64,000 bases of DNA from Xiphydria camelus (GCA_963678675.1 OY783200.1:20598190-20662189), one strand, 5' to 3'. Positions 1 to 12,617 are shown, counted from the stretch's first letter. The notes: a model not told the origin generated them from the sequence alone. Numbers and translations are program-made.

Positions 1-1303
1 TCGCTAAGATTTCTCGTCTGGAATTTGAACAGTTGAGAATGTAGATTCGGGTGGTATCGTACGAATTCGCAACGATCTGCGAGTGGAAAGTTGAAAGTTT
101 GTTGGAAGATAATTAAAAACTGCAGTTTTTCGAGAATTTCTCGTCAATTTTAGCTTTTTTCGGGTTGACGGTCCTTAGAGAAATTGACGGCCTTGAGATT
201 CTACGTAGACAAAGTCTAATGACATTTTTGGGTATCTCGAATAATTTCGACGGTGGGGCGTAAAATGTGAAAAGAAGTATGAAAACAAATATTTCAATTT
301 TGAATCAAACTCTTCAGTCTACAAAACATTCCCATCTAGTGTTTCATTATCAGTTCCGACCGCGAGCTTCCGTTCCATCAATTTAGCTCTCCAAAACGAT
401 CATTGATTAACCCATAAACCTCTAGTCATCCCATCCAATTACTACCCCCATTCATCTTGACATAAGTCATTAAAATATCACGTAATCGAACGACGATGAA
501 GTTGATTGCCAAATACAGCGTACATCCAATTCTAAACCAGTCATTGGTCTGGCTTATCAACTAAATAAGGCAACTAAACTCGAACTCTCTCTCTCTCTCT
601 GAAATTATAGATTTATTATTTTCCACTAAGTGTATTAATACACATTTGAAATATATTATGCTGGTCTTACACGTCCACTTGATACATCACTTTTCTCTAC
701 ATCATTCGGATAATTATCGCATACCGTACACCAGCTCTACAGCAAGCATTCTACAAACAGTAACGTAATAAACGTCGGCAAAAAACACTTTGCTTATTGG
801 CGTAAAAACGTTTATCGTCGAATCGGTTATGGTGCGAGATAATCATACGTTTATGAGATATAGAAAAATGGTAGAAAGAAATGGTATGCCAAGCGGACAC
901 ATTTGACTAATTGTAAGTAATAAACCTCTAACCCGTTTCTATTACGCATGTCTACTCTCTTAGATCTATATCAGTGAAAATCACTGAAAATCAGTGAATA
1001 AAAGGCTACTGAAATTACAGTAATCTTATACTCACTGGATTTCCGTAACTTCTCACAGATTCTCAATTATTTTTACTGATTCAAATTAAAAGAGTAATGT
1101 TTCAAATAAGTACCACGGTATATCCATTCTTCTTTCTCTCATTATATCTACTAGAATCGAAGAAATGCTGCAACAGCACTATCATCTACCGCCAAAAACT
1201 TTAAAACCTCTCCAAACGAAACCCAGCATTCCGTCTCGCCCCGCAAATAATCCCCCGAACAAACTGAACTCTCTAAACGACACGCCCACATTTTTCATCC
1301 CAG
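1..1303 (+). other. Intron 1 / upstream DNA of the cuticle protein gene
   Basis: No coding exon is recognisable here. The stretch ends in a pyrimidine-rich tract and an AG at 1302-1303, which forms a good splice acceptor for the exon starting at 1304. The missing first exon (5' UTR, start codon and first residue or two of the signal peptide) is either before the window or too short to recognise. A short CT-microsatellite lies near 585-600. A short motif, atcagtg, repeats around 972-997. Confidence 0.5.
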
Positions 1304-2065
1304 GTGATACTGCTCTGCGGTCTGGCGACGCTCGCCGTGGCCGAAGACGCGAAGAAGAGCGAAGCTGCGGCCACAGAGGCGAAGGGGACCAAACCGAAGC
1401 GCGGACTGGAGTGGAGTCTGGGCGGTCACGGCGGTTTCGGCGGCGGTTTGTCGGACGGTCATGGATTCGGAGGTGGTTACGGCGGCGGTGGTTACGGCGG
1501 CGGTGGTTTCGGCGGAGGTGGCGGTGGCGGCGGCGGCGGACACATCCACAGCATCCACTCGGAACACATCCCAGCCGTGACGATCACAAAGACCGTCGAG
1601 GTGCCGCATCCCTATCCGGTCCACGTGGACAAGCACGTCCCTTATCCGGTCAAGGTCCCGATCAAGGTGCCCGTCGACCGCCCCTACCCGGTCCACGTCC
1701 CGGCGCCTTATCCGGTGACCGTCGAGAAGCACGTGCCTTACACGGTCGAGAAGCCCGTGCCTTACCCCGTTAAGGTACCCGTTAAAGTACCGGTCAAGGT
1801 GCCCTACGAGGTTAAGGTCCCGATCAAAGTGCCTTACACCGTGGCCAAGCCGGTACCTTACCCGGTCAAGGTCCCGGTCGTCGTTAAGGAGCCCTACCCG
1901 GTCATCGTCAAGAGCCATCACGACGAGGGCGGCTACGGAGGTGGCGGCTTCGGCGGTGGCTTCGGTGGCGACATCGGCGGATACGGCGGCGGATACGGCG
2001 GCGGCGGCGGCGGCGGCGGCCACGACTTCGGCGGCGGCTTCGGGGGTGGTTTTGAGCACCATTGA
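1304..2065 (+). CDS. Gly-rich, PYPV-repeat cuticular protein, last exon
   Basis: Likely structural component of the insect cuticle, secreted by epidermal cells. The exon follows an AG acceptor and opens with a GTG codon that is internal, not a start: the first residues VILLCGLATLAVAE are the hydrophobic core and end of a signal peptide whose Met lies in an upstream exon. Then come a short charged segment with many Ala and Lys, a Gly-rich block with GYGGG repeats (about residues 40-80), a His-containing linker, and about 110 residues of tandem PYPV, VPVKVP and related units alternating with Lys/His (about residues 95-210). A second Gly-rich block ends in EHH and a TGA stop. This tripartite layout is typical of low-complexity insect cuticle proteins. 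The exon is much more GC-rich than its surroundings, as expected for Gly/Pro/Val codons. I cannot give a specific family name. Confidence 0.82.
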   Translation: MILLCGLATLAVAEDAKKSEAAATEAKGTKPKRGLEWSLGGHGGFGGGLSDGHGFGGGYGGGGYGGGGFGGGGGGGGGGHIHSIHSEHIPAVTITKTVEVPHPYPVHVDKHVPYPVKVPIKVPVDRPYPVHVPAPYPVTVEKHVPYTVEKPVPYPVKVPVKVPVKVPYEVKVPIKVPYTVAKPVPYPVKVPVVVKEPYPVIVKSHHDEGGYGGGGFGGGFGGDIGGYGGGYGGGGGGGGHDFGGGFGGGFEHH

Positions 2066-2268
2066 CGCAGACGTGGATGCGGACTGTACGAATAGATTAG
2101 TAGCCGCTTCTCTCCCGATCTCAAAGATGAAGCGGAACGATCAGAATCGCTCCTCCTTCGCGCTGGAAACCCGACGTTAAGGAGGAAATCGGTAGAGAGG
2201 CTAGGACATACCTATCTCTCTCGCGCTAGGTTTTCCTTTGCTGTGTATGTATTATATTTTTGTAAATG

Positions 2269-2274
2269 AATAAA
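2269..2274 (+). terminator. Polyadenylation signal of the cuticle gene
   Basis: AATAAA lies about 204 bases after the TGA stop. It is followed by a T-rich run, which fits a 3' end for the cuticle transcript. Confidence 0.55.
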
Positions 2275-2289
2275 ACATCGTTTTTTTTT

Positions 2290-4100
2290 TATATAAAAAA
2301 CCGAGTTGAGAATGCGCGGGGAACCGTTGGGCGAGGGGAGGACTGGGTGTGGATGGAGGGGTGGTTTCCGGATGCGGGGGATGATTGATCGGCGCGGGGC
2401 GAGTGATTTGGCCATGGAGATTCTATAGTTTCGCGGGGTAGAGCGGGTTTGTGCAGCGAGTTTTTGGGGTTTTCTTTCAAGTTTCACATCGACGCCCTTT
2501 ACTACTCTATCCTCTATTTTTCCATACCGGTTTTTTCGCAGTTTTGAAGGAGAAATCTCCGCCCCCCGGGTTCCGCTCTAATTAAATCGTCACGCGTCTG
2601 TCATCGTGCAGTCGAGTGACGGAACGAGTTTGACGTTGGCATATATGTATGGAAATACCGGTATCGGAGAAGTTCTTTATTCGCGTATGATTCTATCGTA
2701 GGAAAACCACGCAACGTTCCGGTCGTAATCGCGAATGCGTTGAGCAATCCTGTAGTTGCATTTAGGCGCGAATAACCACGCATGATGTATTGCACAATTC
2801 CCTTCAAGGATCGCTGCCGCTCGAACTTTGCAGCGTTTCACTTTTACCTTTCTTCCGGCGTTGGTTCCTTCGAGACTTTCGACGCACTTTAATTTTCGGT
2901 GTTGTAAAAAAAAGATTTGGTTGTTACAGTTCAATATTATTTCAATAAAATAAATCAATTATTTGGTTCAATAAATTGAAATAATATTACCACGCTATTT
3001 TATAGCTATACAGTCATGCATCGAGAAAAGGACTTTCGTGAAGAAAGACTTTATAGCAGCCGCGATTCGAAGAAATATTTGGTTATCATGGAGCAATGAT
3101 GTTTCAATCAAATAAATCAAATCTTTTATTCCATAAATTAAAATAATATATTATTTTACGTGATTTTATAATTATACATTCATACATGAAGAAAAAGACT
3201 TTCGACGCACTTCAATTTTCGCCATCACAGAAATAAGTAGAAAGACTTGGCAACCAATTTGAACAATTATTTGGTTGGATCTATTTACTCAAATAGTAGG
3301 TAATTTATAATTCTCAATAAAATGTTAATTATTCAATTTAAGTATATCTAGATTCTATTGTACCTTTAATTTTAAGTAATCCTCTTAATGTAGGACCAAA
3401 ATTTAACAACGAATCTCAAGGAAAACTGCGTAAAAATCGCGGCATCAACTTCATATAATGTAATGAAATTAGTTTGAATTCAAATCGCAATAATATCACG
3501 AATAAATTAACATTATTTAAAGAAGAAAAATTAGGCCGTTTTTCACGATCACGATGCGAAATTTATCATTTTAGATTTTCATTAAATATATAAATTTATA
3601 TTTATCGCGTTAACCCTCAAGTGCTACAACTCAAATTTGCACCACGTGTAGCTGCTCGATCTATATATATAATTCAAAAATATATATCAAAAATTAATAG
3701 TTTATGAAAATGTATATTTCATTTCTTCTAAAATGGCCATTTCCAAAGTTGTATTCATGAAATATCATTTTTTTTCTTCAAAACAGTACCATTTCTTTAA
3801 TAATCGTTATAATCAAATAATTGAAACGTAGAATTGCAGAGGAAGGATGGTAGTTGAAGGTAAAAATAAACATTTCTATCAGTGCGGAGAGCCAGCTGCC
3901 ACTCCGTGGTTTCAACTATTATATTATATTCGAGGGTGTAAAAATTGAATTGATCAATAATCTAAATCAATCAACTTCAAGAAATACTTCAGACCTTTAA
4001 TGAAAACCCAAACTGATAAATTTGGTCCAATCGTCGCCCGACATTCTTTCAAATAAATGAAAAAAAACCTCCACTGGAATCTCATTAAAGTTTCCTTAAC
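2290..4100. other. AT-rich intergenic DNA with degenerate direct repeats
   Basis: No gene is recognisable. Two related blocks repeat. A segment around 2869-2945 (starting gactttcgacgcacttt) recurs near 3196-3275, and an AATAAATCAA-rich segment around 2945-3050 recurs near 3105-3195. This looks like a decayed tandem duplication of an AT-rich repeat. The remainder to 4100 shows nothing further. Confidence 0.4.
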
Positions 4101-5760
4101 CCCCCCATTTATTCCCAACTAAAAAATGGTGCTTGCAGCAGCCGTAAAACCGTACGCAGCGCAGCCGAAACAAACGCAGCTCGCGTGCACCGGATCAAGG
4201 AACGACAGCCTCGCGCCACGCCTCGCCGATTCACTTCCTGCGACGGGGCGCGAAACGCGCGATGGAAACTGAAAGCGGGCGCGATCAAGGATCTGAAATC
4301 TAAGAAAGCGACTCGAACGAGGAAGGCGCGACCGAGGGGACGACGCCCCGGCGATTGCTCCGTTACGTGTACAGGAAGCCTGTATGGACGAACGACTCGC
4401 GCTGGGAAGCACACAGTTGCTCGGACCGCTACATTGTTGATTATGACGCGAGAAATTTGTCCGAGAGGAACCGAGGTGAAATGGCTCTGCGATCGGGCCG
4501 CTTCCGTTTCGTTTTCTTGGTAGCGGGTGTTACGTTCGAGATATTTTGCATAGTAGAATATCTCGGTGTTTGACACAGCGACGTAAATCAATGTGAAACT
4601 CGAAATAAAGCAGGGCAAAGGTGGGATATAAACGCCTCAATTGAAGTGCAAGTTCAAAGACGTTTGTCTCGATAACGATTAAAAAGATGGGGAAAGAGCT
4701 TAAGTGAAAAAAATGTTTCTCCATAATTTTACTACAAAAAAGCTCCCTTTGATTTTTGATTTACTTCCACTGCATTTCGAAATAATCGCGTTCATAGTTA
4801 TGTGTAACGGAAACTAGGGCGTTTGTACAACTTCTACCTTGTCTACCCTCAAAATACAATACAAAAACTAATTTTTTTTGTACTTTTCCTAACGCTAATC
4901 AGTTTAACAGAAACTTATCTCATTACCCACAAACTTTCAGTGAACATTGATACCGAACTTCTGTAGACCGAAAAATCACCATGAAACAAGTATCGCGGTC
5001 GAGGTGATAAAGTCGCACCCTCTCTCCAACACTTGCCGTCCTAACTAAATAGATGACCTCTCTCTGAACCTCGAATTCGCGTGGATCGATTTCCGATATC
5101 CTTTTAAAAAAGAAGCAGCGACTCTCGTTTATTCCCCCTGGATAGATTTTCCATACATCGCGGATGAACCAACTAATGACGCGGACAACAATGACGCTCG
5201 AGACGCGACAGGAAGAATGAAAATATCGGATATAAATTTAATGAAGCTCTCTCTCTCTCTCTCTCTTTGTATTCCATTCACGATGCGACTACGAACGAAG
5301 CGCTCCCACCTGCAGGACGGCGCGCATTCTTACCGCGGATAAATCAGTAGGCACTTCCCGAACCCACGCGCGCGTCGTTATTTCGCAGCGCCAGGTAATC
5401 GCATTTAATGCGCTAGGAAGTTCACGTAAGACGGTCCCGGCGAGCAGGAGAGATTTTCGCGATTAGTCTCGCATGGCAGGTGCCCAGGTGCGGATGCAAA
5501 TCCTATACGTTTATGCGTCTTTGCGCTCGAACGCGTCTACGATTGCGTGGCACGTTTCCTTTTCGCGGTGCGGTAATAACTCTGGCGTCGTGTGGGTCGG
5601 AATACGTGTGCAGCCGGGGACACGTGAGAGTATCGGCGCGGCCGGAATCGTATTGACCTGGACTCTGGACTATGGGTCGGCGCTTGTTTAGAACCGATAC
5701 ATATATGCACTCGCTATTGTCGATAATACGATGAAGCTGGGCTTGGTGCATTTTCACCCA
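4101..5760. other. GC-richer intergenic DNA without a recognisable gene
   Basis: Stretches around 4130-4560 and 5280-5690 are GC- and CpG-richer than their flanks. They contain open frames on both strands, but none has a domain, compositional bias or splice context typical of a gene. They could be regulatory DNA or an untranslated exon. A pure CT microsatellite lies at about 5250-5267. Confidence 0.3.
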
Positions 5761-7460
5761 ATATTAGACCAAGCTTGGCCTGCTTTTGGGTGATGTTGGA
5801 CGGGGGCTGATCCGATATTGGATTAGTCATGCATGCATGTAGTGGCGTGCTGTAAAAAAGTCTTCTTTAAATTTTCAAATATTTTAAATATAGTTAAGAT
5901 GTGAGAGCTTTGGAAATTGTAAATAAAATGAAAGTTGATTGTTTAAAAACTCTACACTCTCGTTCTGTCTCAATAGATACGACGAAATCTCATTTATCAT
6001 GTTGCACGAAGACATTTAAATCCTAATCTCTACTTGAACTAAATTTTAGAGAACAGAACAAAAACTATATATATATTACATGTAAAAAAAAAGCAATTTT
6101 GCCTAAGAAACCTTATAGAATTTGTATTCAATATTCGTTAAACTTTATGTACAATTTTATGAAATTGAATATAAACTTCATAATGGGTATATTGATTTTC
6201 TAAGTCATGAATTGGATATATAATTATATTAAGTTCAATACAAATTATGAAAATTAACATATTCCATGATCAAGTTTATATTCAATATAATATAATTGTA
6301 TATAAAGTTCGACAAACATTTGATACAAATTTCACAAGGGATTATATTAATTTTCATAATTATATCCATTGTACGAAAGCCTTATATTCGATTGTATATT
6401 AAAAGCACAAATTTGCCCTACAGTATATGCAAAGAGAATGGTATAACGACAATCGTCGTTAATATTTTGCCGCTAATATAAAAAATTCTACTGCAGGATT
6501 GTAAGACAAAAAAGGTACAGAACGGGCAGCGAGAAAAACGAGGATTGTGCCCGATTAAGGAAGTCGCGTAGCAATCTACGTACTCTTATTTCTCCCTCTT
6601 TCTCTTCTCCCCCTCTCAAGATTGACCCCAGACAGAGGTACTTTATTTTACATTCTCCAAACGTAGCCCCGTAGCGGACACCACGAAGACGTTACGTCAA
6701 AGGCTCTGCGCGAACGAGATGTGTTTCGACACGACATAACGACTCGGGGCTCACGCGCGATTTCCGCTTAACGGACGAGAGTGCGTGTTGGATTTCTCTC
6801 GCTTCTCTCGTAATCCGATCGGCGCGTTACATCTCGATACGGCGAAATTATTACCATTGTTCGCGCAAAGCGCATCGTGACTCGTTACATCTACGAACTG
6901 GTTTTCAATAGAGACGGTGCTTCTCACGCAATTTTTTAGAGATAATTTTTGTGTATATCATCTTTCGTTAATTTGCCTGTAATATCTGATACTAGTTCTT
7001 GAACTCGATGGGTTTCATAATGAAATACTCCTTGCGTAATTCTTCAGAGTACATCCAGAGAAAAATTGATTTGAATGCGAACGTAGTAGAAGCATTTATT
7101 CGCGACAAATCAAGGATTTATTTACAAAGAGCAAACAGAAGTTTAAAATATAAATAAGGATTCTCTCTCTCTCTCTACGATGTATACAGATATTTGTCCA
7201 ATTCAAATAGATCTTTGTTCGATACCAAAAAAATTCCTATTTGTGACTAATAAACTTTCTAACACATTCGTATTCTAATAAACTTTTCCCTCGGTGCGCG
7301 CGCATTACTCTCTTGTAGTTCGGATCCCGAGGAGTTAATTTTAAGGAAAACTCACGAAAGAGTGATCCTACACTGTAAATAAATTTGTATTAAACTTAAT
7401 ATACCTAATCGTACATAAAGCTTTTATCCAATACGTCGGCTATATAAATTAATATATTCT
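5761..7460. other. AT-rich intergenic DNA, no feature recognised
   Basis: I see no gene or clear element. A CT microsatellite lies at about 7162-7177. Confidence 0.3.
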
Positions 7461-7466
7461 GTTATA

Positions 7467-7670
7467 CAGGGTGTCACGGCCAAGAGGGTTCAAACAGGAG
7501 GAGCCTAATTTAATTCAGAGTATACGATCCTTTCACTTTGATAAAAAGTGTTGACTGCCGAGTGGGTTCCAAGAAATGGGAATCGTGGGAAGTCATACCA
7601 TTGGTCAGTATACGGACTCTAAATAGAATTAGGCTCCTCCTTCTTCAGCTATCTTAGCTATTACACCCTG
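7467..7670. mobile_element. Foldback MITE with CAGGGTGT termini
   Basis: The ends are inverted copies of CAGGGTGT. The inverted repeat resumes further in around a shared block AGGAGGAGCCTAATT, and a TA dinucleotide flanks each end. This is a non-autonomous DNA transposon of about 204 bp, probably of the TA-targeting (Tc1/mariner-like) type. It has no coding capacity. Confidence 0.7.
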
Positions 7671-7769
7671 TACAGTTCATAAGGACAATTTCATAAGGAA
7701 ATGCATTAATCTTCACAATTACATGTGTATTGGAGAGAGAGATAGAGAGAGAAAAACGTTTTATATATA

Positions 7770-8335
7770 CCACATGAGATTAAGCTTACTCAACAGGAAA
7801 GAAGCTTCAATCACTATTACCTTATCATTTATGAACTTTTGGATTACTTCGATATAAGACTTTGTTATAGATAAACATGTAATCTTCAAAAAAGTATTAT
7901 ACAAATATGAGCCAAAAGCTCACAGATAATTATATATTGTAATAGTAAGGCTGAACTTATTCGCCAGGAAAGAAGTTTCAATCACTATTATCCTACTCAT
8001 TGCTTATGAACTTTTGGCTTACTTCGACATAAGACTTCGCTATAGATAAAATATAATATTCAAAAAAGTATTATACAAATATGAGCTAAAAGGTCATAGA
8101 TAATTTTATGTAATAGTGAAGTTAAACTTATTCGCGAGGAAAGAAGCTTCAATCACTATTATCTCATTATTTATTAACTTTTGGCCTACTTCAATATAAG
8201 ACTTTTTGTTATAAACGAAAATGTAATTTTCAAAAAAGTATTACACAAGTATGAGCCAAAAGCTCATAGATAATAATATAATAGGGATTGAAGTTTCTTT
8301 CCTGGTGAGTAACTTTAGCCTCATATGATATGAAA
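7770..8335. repeat. Tandemly repeated ~170-bp foldback-derived unit
   Basis: Three successive units start near 7772, 7948 and 8118. Each has the order ggaaagaagyttcaatcac, a CATTTATGAACTTTTGG-like block, then CAAAAAAGTATTAYACAA and a GAGCYAAAAGSTCA block. The array ends near 8330 with an inverted copy of the first block. The same sequence family occurs as a simple foldback element at 45570-45906, so this array seems to be an internally amplified copy. Confidence 0.65.
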
Positions 8336-8446
8336 GTATTATTTTTTTTTTAAATTTGTTTACGGTGAAAATAATGTAGAAAAAAGACCTCCAACGAGAA
8401 GTTCTTATAAGATCGAGACACACACACAATGAATGTACAAAAAGAC

Positions 8447-9731
8447 CTCTCATGAAAATTATTCTCAGAAAATGTTCATTTATGTCGACAATTGCAATGA
8501 GTTACTCTAAATATTACAACGAATTATTCTAAAAACTTTTCCGATTTTCGTAGCAATTTAACCCTTTGTTGCATGATTTTTTTTAAATAAATGAAAAATT
8601 ATTTTTCGTATTCGATTATATTTCTAATTAGTAAAAAATATTAAAAAATATTTTTATTAAATTTTAACGCCTATTTAAACAAAAAACAAATTTTTTGCAT
8701 ATTAATTTGCATGTAACTGTTAACAAAACTAATTTGCATATTTGCAACATTACAGGCAACCTAAGAATGAAATAATCTAAAACAATTTTTGTCCACATTT
8801 GTCACATTTCAAATGGGTAAACCCTTTGCAAGTAGGAAACTTGGACTCCATAGAACTCCACCCATATGTTATTATAATGGATAATTACATTGGGATAATT
8901 TATTGAAATATTTTTGTTTCTGTTTTCTGTCATATCTTGTAACTTTATATTGTGGAAGTTCGCCATATGCCGTTAGAAACTTCGCCTATTGTGAATATAC
9001 ATCAATTTGAAAATATGTTGCAAATATGCAACAGTATGCAACGAAGGGTTAACACACTTTTTCCCGAAATTCTTTGAATTAAAATTTTATAGAAATACTC
9101 ATTTATTATCGTTTCTACTGATTCTCCAAATTTTGTCTCCAAATAAAGCTAGATTTTCAGAAATTTTTAAAAAAGCAGTAACTACCCCTAAAGAACGAAG
9201 ATGTCTAATTATACGTCTTCGTTCTTTAGGAGTAGGTATATGTATTTAAGAGATGTATAGAAAATCAAATATTGCTTTATTCCTATAACATTGACTTTAG
9301 CACAAAGGTATTTTTAAGTAATCGTGTCTAACTCAATTTCGGATTTCTCAAATTTTTAGATTATAAATAAATGTATGATTGACAAAAGTTATGATTTTTT
9401 ATATAAATATCTGAAAAATTCCTCAGAGGCATCAAGTCTGAATCAACTCCCAATTTTTTAATATTTCTCACGTACTTTTTATTATTTATTATAATTATCA
9501 CGAAATTTCTGAGCCTTTCGAAGAAAAACTTGTTGCGTTGTTCCGAATACGTCATTCATGAACCGCATCAGAGTTTCTTAACGTTTATAATTTTTGTCCT
9601 GTCAACTGCTGCAGAAAATTTGAAAAACCAGCAGATTTGTGTCAAAAATTTGAAAAATCGTTACGATTTATTACGAATTAATAGAAATTGAGAAAAGCTA
9701 AGGAATTTCGAAGAATTATTTTCACCAGTAA
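8447..9731. mobile_element. Non-autonomous DNA element, copy 1 (interrupted)
   Basis: About 630 bp of this span (outside 8562-9048) matches, in the opposite orientation, the segment 14918-15551. Shared landmarks are a CGAAATTCTTTGAATT-like block, a 45-bp near-perfect palindrome at 9187-9231, and a terminus ending in ATTTTCACCAG. The copy is split by a younger TTAA-flanked MITE. No intact coding sequence is present. Confidence 0.55.
8562..9048. mobile_element. TTAA-flanked MITE (piggyBac-like ends)
   Basis: TTAA stands at 8558-8561 and again at 9049-9052. Between them the element begins CCCTTTGTTGCAT and ends ATGCAACGAAGGG, an imperfect inverted repeat. TTAA duplications and CCCT-type ends are characteristic of piggyBac-mobilised elements. 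It is inserted inside the older element at 8447-9731. Confidence 0.75.
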
Positions 9732-10820
9732 CGCGTCTCATAATATTTAAGCATTCATTCGATACAATAAATAAAATGAGAAAAAATCAAATCCACACCG
9801 TGTTCCTCGTTAGAAAAAATTGCCATACTTCAAATAAATATCGTCTCGTATTTAATTGATATAATTACCCCTCAATCGCAGCTTTCAAATCCATACAAGA
9901 AATAGATACATAGGAAAAAATATCTCAGTATTATAAGAGGAAAATACAGAAGATTACGACCGAGATGGAATAAAATCCTCCGAAATCCTTTAAAAAACGT
10001 AAATATCGAATAATCTACATACATACGAGAGAGCATCTCTATAAATTATTCCCACCCCAAAGACCGCGTCGAATTGATAATACACAAAGAACAACCCCTC
10101 GCTACTATCGAGACAACGACTTCGAGCGTCCTCGAAAATAAATACAGCATCGCGCGCTCGATTCGTTACGTTCCCTCCGACGTTGTTTTCCGTCTGCAAA
10201 TTCGCAAGGCACGGAGCACCGGCGGGCGTCGTCGAGCAGCGCGGCGATGCACGGGCAGATCCTCCGTTCCACGCCGTACGTCACGTTCGTCGACGAACAC
10301 GTCCGTTTGCACGTGGAAACGATCGTCGGAACGACGTTAATATTGGCACGGTCAACAGTCTCCTCCACGCTGCGAGGTCCTCGCGCTTTGCCGCGGTATA
10401 ACGCCGCAGCGAAACGCTCTTCGACGGCGCGGCAATATCCAGGCTCGCGCGACAACGTTACAACGCCCGCCGTGTCGCCAGAAATGGGACAGCGCGCGCG
10501 CGCGCGTATGGTACAGGATGCGGGAGAAAGAGGCGCTAATTCTAGGCGCGAAATTAATTACGGCATCGCTTCCGGAAAAGGATCTTGGTCGATTTTGTAC
10601 GCGGGATGAAGCAGACCGAAGATGAGCAGGTTTTGAAAAGAGATATGCTTTTAGTGGGTCAATTTAGTTGAGAACGAATAAATAAATTTTAACGAGGATC
10701 TCTCGTAAAATTTTAATAACTATCCAGTAAATATAGTGGTATGCATATATGTTATATGTGTATAACTGTAATGAAACTGAATAAAACGGATTATATCATA
10801 TGAATATTACATGTAAGTTG
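9732..10820. other. Intergenic DNA with a CpG-rich block
   Basis: 9732-10080 is AT-rich with nothing recognisable. 10100-10610 is clearly GC- and CpG-richer, with overlapping open frames on both strands and a short (CG)n run near 10494-10504. None of the frames resembles a known protein. A promoter-associated or untranslated exon is possible but not shown. Confidence 0.3.
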
Positions 10821-11088
10821 ATACACCGAGAAGACGATTTATTAATAGTTAATAATTGTAATTTTAAATATGGCAAAATAAATATTTCGTTAGACCAAGA
10901 AAATATACCTACCTATGTTAATTATTAAAGTGTTTATTCCATTCAAATGGTTGCTTCAAAGGATCAAATTGTGCCAAATAAATATCGCAATAGTGAACAA
11001 ATATTTCCTTAATTTAATAAAGTGTTTATTTCGCCACATTTAAACAAACATTTATTAACTACAAATAAACTGTTTTCTCAGTGTAATT
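10821..11088. mobile_element. ~268-bp MITE, copy 1
   Basis: The terminal inverted repeats are about 70 bp, imperfect, and begin ACACYGAGAARAC. The internal sequence contains AGGATCAAATTGTGCCAAAT. A second copy in the same orientation lies at 12618-12888. It is non-coding. Confidence 0.7.
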
Positions 11089-11221
11089 AGTTATAGTTTC
11101 CCGCTCAGGTATATAACACTTTAACGCGCGTAATCTTGTTATATTAATGTTATATGTGGATAAATATTGCTCTATTGTTGGAATTCAAACGATGGTTAAA
11201 GTATCACTAAATATAAGTTAA

Positions 11222-11518
11222 CACGTTCTGTGGGAGTGAATTTAGTGTCTCCGCCGTGGGGCGGCGTTGTTTTTGGTACTTTCTCCCATCTGGCGGCGCT
11301 AATTCGAAATTAATCATATACCTACCACTTGTTTGACCATTGTCTATCTTTTGTGCACGTGAAACAATCAAAATAAAAACACACATTGCTGCTTCTGTCA
11401 GAACTACACTGCCTCAGCCCGCCCGATGGGACAATCCTATGTGTACCACTGGTGGCTCAACCCGTCCCATAGGACAGACAAGATTGTACCACCGATGGTA
11501 CACCCCGTCATGAACGTG
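11222..11518. mobile_element. TTAA-flanked MITE of 297 bp
   Basis: TTAA occurs at 11218-11221 and 11519-11522. The ends are CACGTTC and GAACGTG. The interior is GC-richer than the flanks and non-coding. This is a piggyBac-type signature. Confidence 0.65.
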
Positions 11519-11587
11519 TTAAACTAGTAAATATTGTTACAAAAAACTATAACACACGTAAAGAAAACCTCTTATTTTCATACCTCA

Positions 11588-11766
11588 CAGGGATTCGAAT
11601 TGGTAACTTCTCTACACAGAAAAAATAGAATATAAAAATAGTAACAATATATTATTATGCCAACTATTCTGGCATAATCGTTACTATTCAATTTTCTACG
11701 TTTAGGACGGGTTATTCCAAAACTGCGAAAGCTCTTGCATTCTAACCAATTGAGCCATCGATTCTG
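11588..11766 (-). repeat. tRNA-derived (SINE-like) relic split by a hairpin
   Basis: On the minus strand an A-box-like TGGCTCAATTGG (about 11755-11744) precedes a B-box-like AATTCGAATCCC (about 11600-11589). The two boxes are far too distant for a tRNA. The space between holds a palindromic AT-rich insert (about 11616-11700) with arms around GTTACTATT. I read this as a tRNA-derived SINE or decayed tRNA interrupted by a tiny foldback. No cloverleaf was established. Confidence 0.4.
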
Positions 11767-11924
11767 ACACAACTTGTTTGCAAGTTTGTCATATGAATTA
11801 AAAATCTCAGTACGATATTATTCAAGATATAATATGGTATAATCACCAGTGTGACGAAATAAAATACGATGGATCAAAAATTCAATAAAACTAGCCTCAG
11901 CCCTTTGAAAGTTAATTATACTAT

Positions 11925-12360
11925 TATATTGATAACATATAACATGATGATCTTAAGTCATATAAAACAAGAGAGTGTATGACAGTATTATATCATTGCT
12001 AAATACATGACATGGATAAAACCGTGTAACATTACACAGAGGATATACTGTTACATTGCTAGTATATAACTCGGTGATTTTGATGTAATATGAGACGAGC
12101 ATAGCGGTATTATATCATAGTTATATAACATGGATAAAATAGTTAATACTACATAGAGGTTGTACTGTTATATTGCGAGTATCTAACACGATGATCTTAA
12201 TGTGGTATGAAAGAAAACTAACAGTATTATATCACCACTACATAAAATGGATACATCTAGTACATAATATAACATTAAGATAACGGTGTTATATTATTGG
12301 TACGTAATCGAACTTTAAATAATATAATATAACACAAGCGTTTCGGTGTAATATAACTGA
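11925..12360. repeat. Degenerate tandem repeat, ~120-bp unit
   Basis: Three units start near 11934, 12060 and 12179, with a partial fourth from about 12300. Each carries the same ordered words: TATAACAYGRTGATCTTAA, then AGTATTATATCA, then ACATGGATAAA, then an ACTGTTATATTGC-like end. The unit is rich in ATATAAC and non-coding. Confidence 0.6.
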
Positions 12361-12617
12361 TACGCAATATACATGTATAACTAATGTAATATAACTTTTT
12401 AATTTGATACTATATAACTACTACACTGGATGAAAGTAACTGATATAACTGGAAGAATAGTACTTGCAACTCTCATATTGTATAACTGTTATGCATTTTT
12501 AACTGTGTAGGTGTCTTCAGTTCGGCAAACAATTCAAATCAATAAAAAAAATTTTATTCAAAGGTTTGTAAAATAAAGAGAACTTCTAGAGTTTCATATT
12601 CGTGATAATTTGGACAT

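Noticed and set aside
1165..2180. Several long open frames on both strands overlapping the cuticle exon (e.g. 1295-2062 minus, 1933-2124 minus, 1941-2180 plus)
   Set aside because: They are low-complexity shadows of the GC-rich Gly/Val/Pro repeat exon. Only the plus frame at 1304 has a signal peptide, splice acceptor and family-like repeats.
4109..4618. 169-codon open frame on minus and overlapping frames on plus
   Set aside because: Arg/Ser-rich composition typical of GC-rich non-coding DNA, with no domain and competing frames on the other strand.
10074..10609. Overlapping open frames in a CpG-rich block, considered as a gene exon
   Set aside because: No frame has a recognisable protein and both strands are equally open.
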